From assembly GCA_017303395.1 (NCBI GenBank), contig JAFLBN010000001.1, forward strand, positions 1 to 64,000: a DNA stretch of 64,000 nt. The letters are read 5' to 3'. Both the position numbers and the translations under genes were made by a program. The stretch's first letter is position 1. Each line of letters starts with the position of its first letter. The stretch comes from Chitinophagales bacterium. GTDB taxonomy: Bacteria > Bacteroidota > Bacteroidia > Chitinophagales > Chitinophagaceae. Positions 8,969-17,365 of the stretch are shown here, in pieces. The notes under the pieces were generated by a model. That model had not been told where the DNA came from and did no database searches. It worked only from the letters and a program-made list of their open reading frames with translations.

Positions 8969-9070
8969 TACCAACAGAAATTTCAGGCCTTTTTCTTTAG
9001 AGGCTTCCGTATCTCCCGTATATGGTTCCGCACCGTATACGGGATTTTGTTTTTCGTAGTTTTCCATCAT
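8885..9070 (-). CDS. Possible small membrane protein, 61 aa, overlapping the Cys-tail gene
   Basis: The frame starts MMENYEKQNPVYGAEPYTG, has a charged soluble half with amino-acid composition typical of real proteins, and ends in a hydrophobic Ala/Phe/Thr helix (FATAAFATFAAAAFI). Its last 84 nt run antisense to the Cys-rich tail of the convergent gene, which could by itself create the hydrophobic pattern. The start region also contains the inverted repeat that I call a terminator for the opposite strand. Either could be coincidental; I regard this as uncertain. Confidence 0.35.
   Translation of the reverse strand: MMENYEKQNPVYGAEPYTGDTEASKEKGLKFLLVLFMTTIGAFATAAFATFAAAAFITRMF
9014..9055 (+). 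terminator. Rho-independent terminator
   Basis: TCCCGTATA (9014-9022) pairs with TATACGGGA (9036-9044), with an inner GGT/ACC extension across one mismatch, followed by TTTTGTTTTT. It ends the Cys-tail gene. Confidence 0.75.
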
Positions 9071-9260
9071 TAGTTGCGGTTGTTTGCCACTCGCATCCTA
9101 CAAATGTGGTCAATACCTTTCCCACAAGCAAGCAAAACCCATTGATTAACAGCCCGTTAGCGCGGCATTAACATCTCATTAAAAGCAATACCAATCAATA
9201 CTGGTTATCAGCCACTTGCGGCAAATTGCAGATATTTGTAAAAATTTTTCGGAAGGGCGT

Positions 9261-9287
9261 AGGGGTAATTGTTCTATAGGTTGTCAT
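9261..9287 (+). promoter_or_regulatory. Putative ECF-sigma promoter A (AGGGGTA-N13-TTGTCAT)
   Basis: AGGGGTA at 9261-9267 and TTGTCAT at 9281-9287, separated by 13 nt. The same two blocks with the same spacing occur before the genes at 12833 and 14177. Placed before the sigma gene, this suggests autoregulation. Confidence 0.7.
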
Positions 9288-9314
9288 ACTTGAAATGGCA
9301 ACGGCAGAAGCGGT

Positions 9315-9322
9315 TATCTTTG
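9315..9322 (+). promoter_or_regulatory. Putative -7 promoter box (TATCTTTG)
   Basis: TATCTTTG matches TAnnTTTG and lies 23 nt before the ATG at 9346. With promoter A it gives the sigma gene a possible second, housekeeping promoter and argues against the in-frame ATG at 9295, which would lie upstream of this transcript. Confidence 0.45.
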
Positions 9323-9345
9323 CACCCCGATACCACACAGGCTGC

Positions 9346-9915
9346 ATGGAACTAACGAGCGGTAATGCCACCGTAAGTATGGCAAGTACCGAAATATTGT
9401 TTGAAGAAGTGTTCAAGTCTCACTACAAGAGACTGCACGCCTACGCATGCACTATACTGAACGACGAAGACGATGCGGAGGAAATAGTGCAGAACGTGTT
9501 TGTAAAGCTGTGGGAAAAGAAAGAAAAGATACATGAACTGCAATCGCTGAATGCCTATCTGTACCGCGCTGTGTACAACGACTGCATCAATTTCGTGAAG
9601 CACGAAAAAGTAAAACAGTCGTACCGCAACTACGCTGTGCATACCAATAGCGAGATGGACAATAACAATACACAACGCAGCAAAGTGCTGCAACTGGAAG
9701 AAAGGCTGCGACAGGCATTGGCAGAACTGCCCGAGCAATGCCGCACTATTTTTCAGATGAGCAGATTTGAGGATATGAAGTACCGTGAGATAGCCGAGCA
9801 GTTGGGTTTGTCTGTAAAAACAGTAGAAAACCAGATGGGAAAGGCGCTGAAATTGATGAGGGTTAAACTGGCAGACTTGCTGCCTGTATTGTGGATTTTT
9901 TTGCTAAACATGTAA
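9346..9915 (+). CDS. ECF sigma factor, FecI-like
   Basis: 189 residues from the ATG at 9346. Region 2 (about 20-90) contains DAEEIVQNVFVKLWE at 43-57 and LNAYLYRAVYNDCINF; region 4 (about 128-170) contains LPEQCRTIFQMSRFEDMKY and the helix-turn-helix REIAEQLGLSVKTVENQMGK. An alternative start is the ATG at 9379 (MASTEILFEEVF), which is closer to the usual N-terminus of the family. It heads a cassette with FecR (9950) and an STN-domain protein (10917), 34 and 13 nt apart. I infer it recognises the shared motif upstream of itself, 12833 and 14177. Confidence 0.92.
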   Translation: MELTSGNATVSMASTEILFEEVFKSHYKRLHAYACTILNDEDDAEEIVQNVFVKLWEKKEKIHELQSLNAYLYRAVYNDCINFVKHEKVKQSYRNYAVHTNSEMDNNNTQRSKVLQLEERLRQALAELPEQCRTIFQMSRFEDMKYREIAEQLGLSVKTVENQMGKALKLMRVKLADLLPVLWIFLLNM

Positions 9916-9949
9916 CGATAACAAAACATTGAACACGAACAACAGCCAT

Positions 9950-10903
9950 ATGAACGATGACCTGCTGGTGAAATACCTGCTCGGCGAGGCTACGCCCGAA
10001 GAGCAGCAGCAAGTGCAGCAATGGGAGGCAGCCGATGCCGCCAATGCCAGGCACCTGCAACACCTGCACTATATATGGCAGGAAAGCAAAAAGCTGGAAG
10101 CAAAAAGCACGGTAGATGAAAATGCGGCGTGGGAACGCTTCAAGCAGCGGGTAGCAGCAAAACCTGCAACACCTAAAACCATACCACTGGGCAGACGCAC
10201 CAACTGGATGCGCGTTGCAGCAGCACTCATCATGATGGTGGGTGGCAGCTACACAGCCTACTATTACCTGTATAGCGGGCGCATGATAACATTGGAGTCT
10301 GATGGTGTAGTACTATCAGAAACACTGCCTGATGGCACTGTTGTAACACTGAATAAACATGCGTCTATCAAATATCCTAAAAACTTTAGTGGCGATACAA
10401 GAGAGGTAACGCTGGATGGTGAAGCTTTCTTCAACGTAACACCCAACAAGAGCAAACCATTCATCATACACGCCAACGAGGCCGATGTACAGGTGGTAGG
10501 TACTTCTTTCAACGTAAAGAGCAGCACTGCCGAAACAGAAGTAATTGTAGAAACAGGCGTAGTACAGGTTAGCAAAAAACAACTGGGCGTTATCCTGAAG
10601 CCGAAAGAAAAAGCAACAGTAAAGCAAAGCCTGGAACAGCCTGTGAAAGAACAGACAGACGATGAATTGCACAATTACTACCGTACCAAAGAGTTTGTGT
10701 GCAACAACACACCACTCAGCCGTCTGGTGCCTGTACTCAACGATGCGTATGATACCAATATTGTGATTGCCAATGACAAGCTGAACGACCTGCGCCTGAC
10801 CACCACATTCCACAACCAGTCGCTGGATGCCATAATAGACGTAATTGCCAATACATTCAACATAAGTGTAGAGAGAACAGACGGACAGATAGTTTTAAAA
10901 TAA
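9950..10903 (+). CDS. FecR-family anti-sigma/transmembrane regulator
   Basis: 317 residues. Cytoplasmic N-terminal helices (MNDDLLVKYLLGEATPEEQQ) bind sigma in this family; a single membrane helix spans about 86-107; the periplasmic FecR domain covers about 115-210 (LPDGTVVTLNKHASIKYP, REVTLDGEAFFNV, VGTSFNV); the C-terminal DUF4974-type domain covers about 240-317 and should contact an STN domain. I use the ATG at 9950; a TTG 21 nt upstream only adds residues unlike the family. Neighbours are the sigma gene upstream and an STN-domain protein downstream in one operon. Confidence 0.92.
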   Translation: MNDDLLVKYLLGEATPEEQQQVQQWEAADAANARHLQHLHYIWQESKKLEAKSTVDENAAWERFKQRVAAKPATPKTIPLGRRTNWMRVAAALIMMVGGSYTAYYYLYSGRMITLESDGVVLSETLPDGTVVTLNKHASIKYPKNFSGDTREVTLDGEAFFNVTPNKSKPFIIHANEADVQVVGTSFNVKSSTAETEVIVETGVVQVSKKQLGVILKPKEKATVKQSLEQPVKEQTDDELHNYYRTKEFVCNNTPLSRLVPVLNDAYDTNIVIANDKLNDLRLTTTFHNQSLDAIIDVIANTFNISVERTDGQIVLK

Positions 10904-10916
10904 GATTCACCCCCGC

Positions 10917-12764
10917 ATGAAGCCTTTATACAAGCTCACGCTCATTATATTATTCATTTCAGCGCCATTGCTTTCAATGGCGCAACAGTTTTTGAACAAA
11001 CAGGTAAGCATCAATGCAAAAAACAAACCTGTTGGCGAGGTATTGAAAACCATCAGCCGTCAGGGCGGTTTTTATTTTTCTTACAATAGCGAACTTATCA
11101 AAGACGATAGCCTTGTATCGGTATCTGCCAACAACAAAACCGTGAGGCAGGTATTGGGTATGCTCTTCGATAAAAACTTTGAATACACAGAAACCAAAAC
11201 ACACATCATCATACAGCCATCGGCAGCTATGTATTGGTATGCTACGGGCTATGTGAAAGATGAGCTGACCGGCGAAGGCATTGCCTATGCCAGCGTGTAC
11301 GAGAAGACACAGTTTGTAAGTACACTAACAAACGAAATCGGTTACTTCCGCCTGCGCCTGAAAGACAGGAACAAAGCTGCAACCATATCTGTTAGCAAAT
11401 CGTGGTATGCAGATACTGCTGTCGTAATATCCCCATCTGCTAAACAAGATGTAAAAGTGGGCATCAAACCCAAAAACTTCGAGCTGGATACATTTGTCGT
11501 AACCAAGAAAACAGGGCTGGAAGGCAATTGGCTGAGCCGCATGTTCCTTTCATCAAAGCAGCGTATGCAAGGCATGAACCTCGGCAAGTTCTTTGCAAAC
11601 AAACCCTACCAGACATCACTCATCCCCGGCCTCAGCACACACGGCAACATGAGCAGCCAGTCTGTCAACAAATTTTCATTCAATGTATTGGGCGGCTATA
11701 CGGGTGGCGTAAACGGTTTTGAGATGGCAGGCGTTTTCAACATCAACAAAACAGATGTTCGCGGTGCACAGATAGGTGGGTTATTCAACATGGCCGATGG
11801 CAAAGTAAGTGGCTTGCAGATAGCAGGGCTTTACAACCATGTGATGCACGCATCCGAAGGATGGCAGTTTGCAGGCTTTGCCAATCTGGTAAATGCAGAG
11901 CTTACGGGCATGCAGATAGGCGGTGCTTACAACCATGTGTGGGGCAATATTACAGGTGTGCAGATAGGCGGCTTTGCCAACCTTGCAAAAGGCGTAGTGG
12001 AAGGCGCGCAGATAAGCGGCGCATTTAACTATGCAGACAGTACCATAAACGGCACACAGATAGCAGGCTTTGTAAACGTAGCCATGGAAAAAACAGAAGG
12101 TGTGCAAATAGCAGGCTCTGCCAACTATGCCAATGACACACTTGACGGAACACAGATAGCAGGTTTTGTAAACGTAGCCCGCAAAGAAATGAAAGGCACA
12201 CAGGTATCAGGCTTTTTCAACTATGCCAAACATGTGAAAGGTGTGCAGGTAGGTGTCATCAATATTGCTGATACGTCTTCGGGCGTAAGTATTGGTTTTA
12301 TCAACTTCGTGGTAAAGGGCTATCACAAGCTTACCATATCATCCAACGAGTTTACGAATATCAATGTATCGGGCAAGCTGGGTACGCGCAATATGTACAC
12401 CATCGTTTCTTTCGGCATCAACGCAGGCAGTGGTATGGCTATAACTGCGGGCTATGGTTTAGGCAGACAGTTTAACATCAGTAAGCGTTTTTCCATCAAT
12501 CCCGAAGCAACCATCCATCAACTATACCTCGGCGATTTTGAATATACCAACGGCATATTCCGTTTCGACCTCGGGCTGAATTATAAATTCAACAAATACC
12601 TGTCTGCATTCGTGGCACCGTCCTACAGCTATTGTTACAAAGACCAGACAGATATACCCAACGGCTATCGCAGAGACATACCCAACATAGGCTTTGGCGG
12701 CACACAGCATAGCAAAGACTGGAGCAGTTGGGTTGGCTGGAGCGTGGGTGTAAATATCTTCTGA
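10917..12764 (+). CDS. STN-domain outer-membrane protein with surface repeats
   Basis: 615 residues. Order: signal peptide (1-22); STN domain about 27-100 (VSINAKNKPVGEVLKTISRQ, then GGFYFSYNSELI); carboxypeptidase-regulatory-like beta domain about 108-190 (GYVKDELTGEGIAYASVYE); linker; about 13 repeats of 20-22 residues with consensus GxQ[IV][AGS]G[FLA]xN (GAQIGGLFN, GVQIGGFAN, GTQIAGFVN) about 250-460; a C-terminal barrel-like region ending SVGVNIF. There is no TonB plug or TonB-dependent barrel. The STN domain is the part that signals to FecR in known systems, so this protein probably replaces the receptor as sensor. The repeats resemble those annotated in LA_2272-type surface-repeat proteins. 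Confidence 0.85.
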   Translation: MKPLYKLTLIILFISAPLLSMAQQFLNKQVSINAKNKPVGEVLKTISRQGGFYFSYNSELIKDDSLVSVSANNKTVRQVLGMLFDKNFEYTETKTHIIIQPSAAMYWYATGYVKDELTGEGIAYASVYEKTQFVSTLTNEIGYFRLRLKDRNKAATISVSKSWYADTAVVISPSAKQDVKVGIKPKNFELDTFVVTKKTGLEGNWLSRMFLSSKQRMQGMNLGKFFANKPYQTSLIPGLSTHGNMSSQSVNKFSFNVLGGYTGGVNGFEMAGVFNINKTDVRGAQIGGLFNMADGKVSGLQIAGLYNHVMHASEGWQFAGFANLVNAELTGMQIGGAYNHVWGNITGVQIGGFANLAKGVVEGAQISGAFNYADSTINGTQIAGFVNVAMEKTEGVQIAGSANYANDTLDGTQIAGFVNVARKEMKGTQVSGFFNYAKHVKGVQVGVINIADTSSGVSIGFINFVVKGYHKLTISSNEFTNINVSGKLGTRNMYTIVSFGINAGSGMAITAGYGLGRQFNISKRFSINPEATIHQLYLGDFEYTNGIFRFDLGLNYKFNKYLSAFVAPSYSYCYKDQTDIPNGYRRDIPNIGFGGTQHSKDWSSWVGWSVGVNIF

Positions 12765-12783
12765 TTTTTTTCTGAAAATACAT

Positions 12784-12810
12784 AGGGGTACAGTACACAC
12801 TCGTTGTCAT
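12784..12810 (+). promoter_or_regulatory. Putative ECF-sigma promoter B
   Basis: AGGGGTA (12784-12790), 13 nt, TTGTCAT (12804-12810), ending 22 nt before the ATG at 12833. Same blocks and spacing as promoters A and C. Confidence 0.75.
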
Positions 12811-12832
12811 ACTATCAAAAGAAGGAAAGTAT

Positions 12833-13954
12833 ATGACAACGAAGATAGCAGGGCTTTTAGCTGCCTTATTTTTATCATCAACTATCAACGCACAGCCTCG
12901 CAAATATGCGGCGGCACACATAGGCTTAGTATATCCGTTGAGCACAAACGGAGCTACAGCCAAAGAATACACCAATGGTTTTTCATTGCACGCAATAGGT
13001 GGCTTATCCTACAACGAAACATCCCTGTGTGCATCGGGCATCAGCAGCTATGTATTTCACAATGCAGATGGCATTATGCTGGCAGGCTTTTCCAACCACG
13101 TACGCAATGAAATGAACGGCGGACAGCTTGCGGGCTTTATGAACACCGTACGCCATAACACACGCGGCTTGCAGGCTGCTGGGTTTATGAATCTTTCAGG
13201 CAGCGTTAACGGTGCACAGCTTGGTGGTTTTGCCAATATCGTATTCGAATATTCAGAGGGCATGCAAAGCGCAGGTTTCATAAACCTCGCAGTGAAAGAT
13301 TTTCGTGGTATGCAGGTAGCAGGGTTTATGAACAGCGCCAACAATGTAGATGGCTTGCAGATGAGCGGTTTTATCAATCAGGCAAAAGATGCAAATGTAC
13401 AGATAGCGGGCTTCATCAATATTGCAAAAGAAGTACGTGGTGTACAGGTAGCGGGCTTCATCAATATTGCAGATAGTTGCGATTATCCCATTGCACCTAT
13501 CAACATATTGAAGAGAGGACAAAAATCTTTGGGTGTAACAGTGTATGACGGTACCACCACGATGGCTACATTCCGTTCAGGCGGCAGGGTAATGTACGGT
13601 GTTGTTGGTGCAGGTTATCACCACTATTCTAAAACACCACTGTATGCTGCAGAAGCTGGTTTAGGTGCACACATCAATATTGCAAAAGGCTTCAGGATAA
13701 ACCTGGAAGGGAGTGCTACCAGCTATACAGACTTTACAGACGAGATATATCTGAAATCATCATTCCGCATAATGCCTGCAGTAAGCTTTGGCAAAAAGCT
13801 GGAAATCTTTGCAGGGCCCAGCCTCAACCATGTAAATGGTGACGACCGCAATGGTGATGAGATAAGCAAAAACTATGTATGGAGCAATTACGACTGGGGG
13901 ACGTTCAACGGTTTATATTTCGGCTTCGTAGGTGGGCTGCACTATCATCTGTAA
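12833..13954 (+). CDS. Surface-repeat outer-membrane protein
   Basis: 373 residues. A signal peptide (MTTKIAGLLAALFLSSTINA) is followed by about nine copies of the same ~21-residue repeat as in the STN protein (GGQLAGFMN, GLQAAGFMN, GAQLGGFAN, GMQVAGFMN, GLQMSGFIN, GVQVAGFIN) at about 75-225, then a barrel-like C-terminal half with alternating strands, ending FVGGLHYHL. It looks like the repeat-plus-barrel part of the preceding protein without the STN and regulatory domains. It has its own copy of the shared sigma promoter (12784-12810). Ligand and function unknown. Confidence 0.8.
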   Translation: MTTKIAGLLAALFLSSTINAQPRKYAAAHIGLVYPLSTNGATAKEYTNGFSLHAIGGLSYNETSLCASGISSYVFHNADGIMLAGFSNHVRNEMNGGQLAGFMNTVRHNTRGLQAAGFMNLSGSVNGAQLGGFANIVFEYSEGMQSAGFINLAVKDFRGMQVAGFMNSANNVDGLQMSGFINQAKDANVQIAGFINIAKEVRGVQVAGFINIADSCDYPIAPINILKRGQKSLGVTVYDGTTTMATFRSGGRVMYGVVGAGYHHYSKTPLYAAEAGLGAHINIAKGFRINLEGSATSYTDFTDEIYLKSSFRIMPAVSFGKKLEIFAGPSLNHVNGDDRNGDEISKNYVWSNYDWGTFNGLYFGFVGGLHYHL

Positions 13955-14128
13955 TCAATATTTCTCTCCGACAGGTAACAGCCGCTTACCGATAAACTTA
14001 CAATACTCACCGATAGCGGGTTTCACGAAACACTTGTCTGCACTTGTTTTGCACCCGCAATCAGCTGAACGTATTATCAACAAAACGCATTAACAAAGCT
14101 TTAAGAAAACAAAAACACAACCACCCAT

Positions 14129-14155
14129 AGGGGTAAAACAATCACTCATTGTCAT
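14129..14155 (+). promoter_or_regulatory. Putative ECF-sigma promoter C
   Basis: AGGGGTA (14129-14135), 13 nt, TTGTCAT (14149-14155), ending 21 nt before the ATG of the TonB receptor. Third copy of the motif. Confidence 0.75.
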
Positions 14156-14176
14156 TAGATAAACCAACAAGAAAAA

Positions 14177-16588
14177 ATGTCACAGTTTAAGAATTGGATA
14201 TTAGCATCAGGACTGGCAATAGCTGCAAGCAACGCAACATATGCACAGGATGCTACATCCGCTACAGGAAAAACCACTACCATCACACAAAAAGTACACG
14301 GTATTGTTACAGATGCCGCATCAAAACAACCGCTGGCAGGTGTTGTAGTAGTCCTGAAGTCAAATACACAAATAAATACCGTAACAGACGAAACAGGTTC
14401 TTTCTCGCTGAGCAATGTACCAATAGGCCGTCAAACATTCATATTCAAACTGGTAGGCTTTGATGACTACACAGTAACAGAAGTACCCGTTATCAGCGGT
14501 AAAGAACTGGATCTGAGCGTATCTATGAACGAAAAGCTGACAAAGCTGGCAGACGTTGTAGTAAAAGCAGCAGGCAAAGACCGCATCAAACCAATGAATG
14601 AATTTGCTACCGTTAGTGCGCGTGCATTTTCTGTAGAGGAAACACGCCGTTATGCAGCCGCATTTGCAGACCCTGCACGTATGGTGCAAAACTTCCCTGG
14701 CGTTAGCAATGCGGGCGATATGGATAATAGCATCGTAGTACGTGGCAACTCTCCCAAAGGCGTGCTGTGGCGTATGGAAGGCATAGAAATACCAAACCCA
14801 AACCACTTTACATCGCAAGGTGCAAGCGGCGGGCCTATCAGCATGCTGAATGCAAATACGCTTGGCAATTCAGACTTCTACACAGGTGCTTTTGTACCAG
14901 AAATAGGCAATGCCCTTTCAGGAGCTTTCGACCTGAACCTGCGCACAGGTAACAACAAACGTGCAGAGCATACGGTGGCAATAGGCACGCTAGGCTTTGA
15001 ACTGGCAACAGAAGGCCCCTTCAGTAAAAACGGCAAAGGCTCCTACCTTATCAACTACCGCTACTCTAGCCTGGCACTGCTTACCAAAGTAATAGACCTT
15101 GGCGTGGGTACATCTATACCAAGCTATCAGGATGGTTCTTTCAAAGTAAATCTGCCTACAAAAAAATCGGGTACGTTTACCATTTGGGGATTGGGTGGCT
15201 ATAATGTTGCAGCCAGCAACCCCGAAAAAGACAGCAGCAAATGGGATGACGACCACCTGAATATAAAATATGACAGCAGAAACCACATGTACACAGGTGG
15301 CATATCTCATCAATACTTCATCAACAAAGACGGTTATATAAAAACCATCATCGCAGCATCGCAAGACAAAGCAGGCAATGATGCCGATACACTAAACCCA
15401 GGCAATAACTACGAACGTGTTGCAGTACAAAAAAGCAGCATCACCAACAACGCAATACGCGCATCTGTAATGTATAACCAAAAGCTGAATGCACAGCATA
15501 CATTTCGTGCAGGTGTTGTAGGCCAGTACTGGTCTTACAATATGAACCAACGCTACTTCGACCTGCCTGAAAACAGATGGAAAAACATGCTGGAAGGCGA
15601 AGGCAATACACAGTTCTACCAAGGATATATACAATGGAAAACACGCCTGTCTCAACGCCTGAGTGTAATAGGTGGCGTGCATGGCTCTTATCTGGCACTG
15701 AATGGCAAATCGAGCGTAGAACCACGTGCATCTGTTACCTATCAGGCAAATAAAAACAAAGTAACACTGGCGGCAGGACTGCATTCTAAACCAGAGCACT
15801 TATCTACATACCTGTTTCAGAATACAGACCTCGGCAACACGGTAACACACCCCAACAAAAACCTCGACCTGCAACGTGCCTTTCACGGAGTACTGGGCTA
15901 TGAAACAAGCCTGCCACTACGCACAAAGCTGAAGGTAGAGCTGTACTATCAGCACCTGTATAACATTCCTGTAGAGCAAGACAGCACAACAGGCTTCTCT
16001 ATCATCAATGCGCTGGATGTGTACTCTTTGCTGAATACAAAGCCATTGGTTAGCAAAGGCACAGGCACCAACTATGGTGTAGATATCAGCATAGAGCGTC
16101 CGTTTGCAAATAATTTTTATGTGTTGGCTACGGGGTCAATTTTCAAAAGTACTTACAAAGACTATGGGGGTAAAGAATACAATACGCGTTTTAACAGAGG
16201 ATATACGTTCAATATGGTTGGCGGAAAGGAATTTAAGCTGAACAGCAGCGGAAGGAAAATAATAGGTTTGAATGGTAAAGTACTGACAAACGGCGGTTCC
16301 AGAGAATCTGTGATAGACATGGCTTTATCTAAAGCTACAGGCAGAGAAGAATATGTACAAGGACAGTACTTCACCAAACAGGTTCCTGCATATTTCCGTG
16401 TGGACTTTGGTGTGTACTACAAGAAAAATAATAAGCGCGCAACACACACTATACAACTCGACTTGCAAAACATCACAGACCGCAGAAACTTCTTTTTCTC
16501 TTATTACGATTACAAATCGCAAACCGTTAAAACCGTTAACCAGACAGGCTTATTTCCAAACCTTAGCTACCGTGTAGAATTTCATTAA
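14177..16588 (+). CDS. TonB-dependent receptor with carboxypeptidase-like N-terminal domain
   Basis: 803 residues. Signal peptide (1-24, ending NATYAQ); carboxypeptidase-regulatory-like domain about 37-125 (GIVTDAASKQPLAGVVVVLK, GSFSLSNVPIG); plug about 150-290 (MVQNFPGVSNAGDMDNSIVV, RGNSPKGVLWRMEGIEIPN); beta-barrel to the C-terminus, ending LSYRVEFH. TonB-dependent receptors import large substrates across the outer membrane using proton-motive energy. It has no STN domain, so it cannot itself signal to FecR in the usual way. Expression probably depends on the sigma factor at 9346 through promoter C. Substrate unknown; no SusD partner is present. Confidence 0.9.
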   Translation: MSQFKNWILASGLAIAASNATYAQDATSATGKTTTITQKVHGIVTDAASKQPLAGVVVVLKSNTQINTVTDETGSFSLSNVPIGRQTFIFKLVGFDDYTVTEVPVISGKELDLSVSMNEKLTKLADVVVKAAGKDRIKPMNEFATVSARAFSVEETRRYAAAFADPARMVQNFPGVSNAGDMDNSIVVRGNSPKGVLWRMEGIEIPNPNHFTSQGASGGPISMLNANTLGNSDFYTGAFVPEIGNALSGAFDLNLRTGNNKRAEHTVAIGTLGFELATEGPFSKNGKGSYLINYRYSSLALLTKVIDLGVGTSIPSYQDGSFKVNLPTKKSGTFTIWGLGGYNVAASNPEKDSSKWDDDHLNIKYDSRNHMYTGGISHQYFINKDGYIKTIIAASQDKAGNDADTLNPGNNYERVAVQKSSITNNAIRASVMYNQKLNAQHTFRAGVVGQYWSYNMNQRYFDLPENRWKNMLEGEGNTQFYQGYIQWKTRLSQRLSVIGGVHGSYLALNGKSSVEPRASVTYQANKNKVTLAAGLHSKPEHLSTYLFQNTDLGNTVTHPNKNLDLQRAFHGVLGYETSLPLRTKLKVELYYQHLYNIPVEQDSTTGFSIINALDVYSLLNTKPLVSKGTGTNYGVDISIERPFANNFYVLATGSIFKSTYKDYGGKEYNTRFNRGYTFNMVGGKEFKLNSSGRKIIGLNGKVLTNGGSRESVIDMALSKATGREEYVQGQYFTKQVPAYFRVDFGVYYKKNNKRATHTIQLDLQNITDRRNFFFSYYDYKSQTVKTVNQTGLFPNLSYRVEFH

Positions 16589-16636
16589 TAACAAACATCA
16601 ATCAATAGCAATAGAAAAATTAAAAATCAGAAAGAC

Positions 16637-17293
16637 ATGAAAAACTTATTTGTATTTGCCGCACTATCTGTACTCACATTTACATCTTGCAGCAAGCACC
16701 GTTTGAAAGGTGAAGGCTCTATAGTGAGCGAAACACGCAGTGTATCAGGTTTCTCAAACATCAGCCTGAATGGCAGCGAAGACGTTGAAATCATCCCTTC
16801 AAAAGAAAATAAAGTAATAGTAAGCGGTTATCAGAATCTGGTACCATCTTACAAAACAAAAGTATCGGGCAGCACACTGAATCTGGAGTTTGAAAGAAAC
16901 TATTACAATGTTCGCAACAACAACATCAAAGTAACCATCTATACTACAGGCATTTCTAAAATAGAAATGAACGGTTCGGGCAATATATCATTGAGAGACA
17001 GCCTGAAAACAGACAGGCTGCGTATGGAAATAAACGGTTCGGGAAACATCTATACATACAACAACTATATAGAGAATGTAGAGCTTGATATCAACGGTTC
17101 GGGCAACATCAATGCACGCAACACAACAGGCCGTTATGTATATGCAGAAATCTCAGGTTCGGGAGATATAGAAATAACAGCTCAGGAAAAACTGGAAGCA
17201 AAAATATCAGGCTCAGGCGAAATAAAATATTGGGGTAATCCTTCTACAGTCAATACCGACGTTTCAGGTTCGGGCAAAGTAAGGAAACAATAA
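16637..17293 (+). CDS. Lipoprotein with head GIN domain (DUF2807)
   Basis: 218 residues. Lipobox TFTSC (Cys at about 19) followed by a beta-helix of short repeats with the signature [NS]GSG[ND]I (MNGSGNISLRDS, INGSGNIYTYN, INGSGNINARN, ISGSGDIEIT, ISGSGEIKYW, VSGSGKV). This is the 'putative auto-transporter adhesin head GIN domain' family, mostly outer-membrane lipoproteins of unknown role. It lies 48 nt after the TonB receptor stop with no terminator between, so it is probably in the same sigma-driven unit. Confidence 0.9.
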   Translation: MKNLFVFAALSVLTFTSCSKHRLKGEGSIVSETRSVSGFSNISLNGSEDVEIIPSKENKVIVSGYQNLVPSYKTKVSGSTLNLEFERNYYNVRNNNIKVTIYTTGISKIEMNGSGNISLRDSLKTDRLRMEINGSGNIYTYNNYIENVELDINGSGNINARNTTGRYVYAEISGSGDIEITAQEKLEAKISGSGEIKYWGNPSTVNTDVSGSGKVRKQ

Positions 17294-17319
17294 AGAGCAG
17301 TCAATTGGGGTGATTGACC

Positions 17320-17365
17320 ATAACCAACCGGCGCCATACGGCAATCATGGTGCCAGGTTGGTTAT
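17320..17365. terminator. Bidirectional terminator hairpin
   Basis: ATAACCAACC...GGCGCCA and TGGTGCC..GGTTGGTTAT form a long stem followed by TATTTTTG. It lies between convergent genes and covers the stop codon of the histidine kinase. Confidence 0.75.

Noticed and set aside
9295-9345. Longer start of the second ECF sigma factor at 9295
   Set aside because: The extra residues are unlike the family, the ATG lies only 7 nt after promoter A, and the TATCTTTG box at 9315-9322 lies inside the extension.
11721-12300. Regular DNA repeats in the STN protein gene, considered as CRISPR-like or satellite DNA
   Set aside because: The repeats are in frame, degenerate at codon third positions and encode the GxQ[IV]xGxxN protein repeat.
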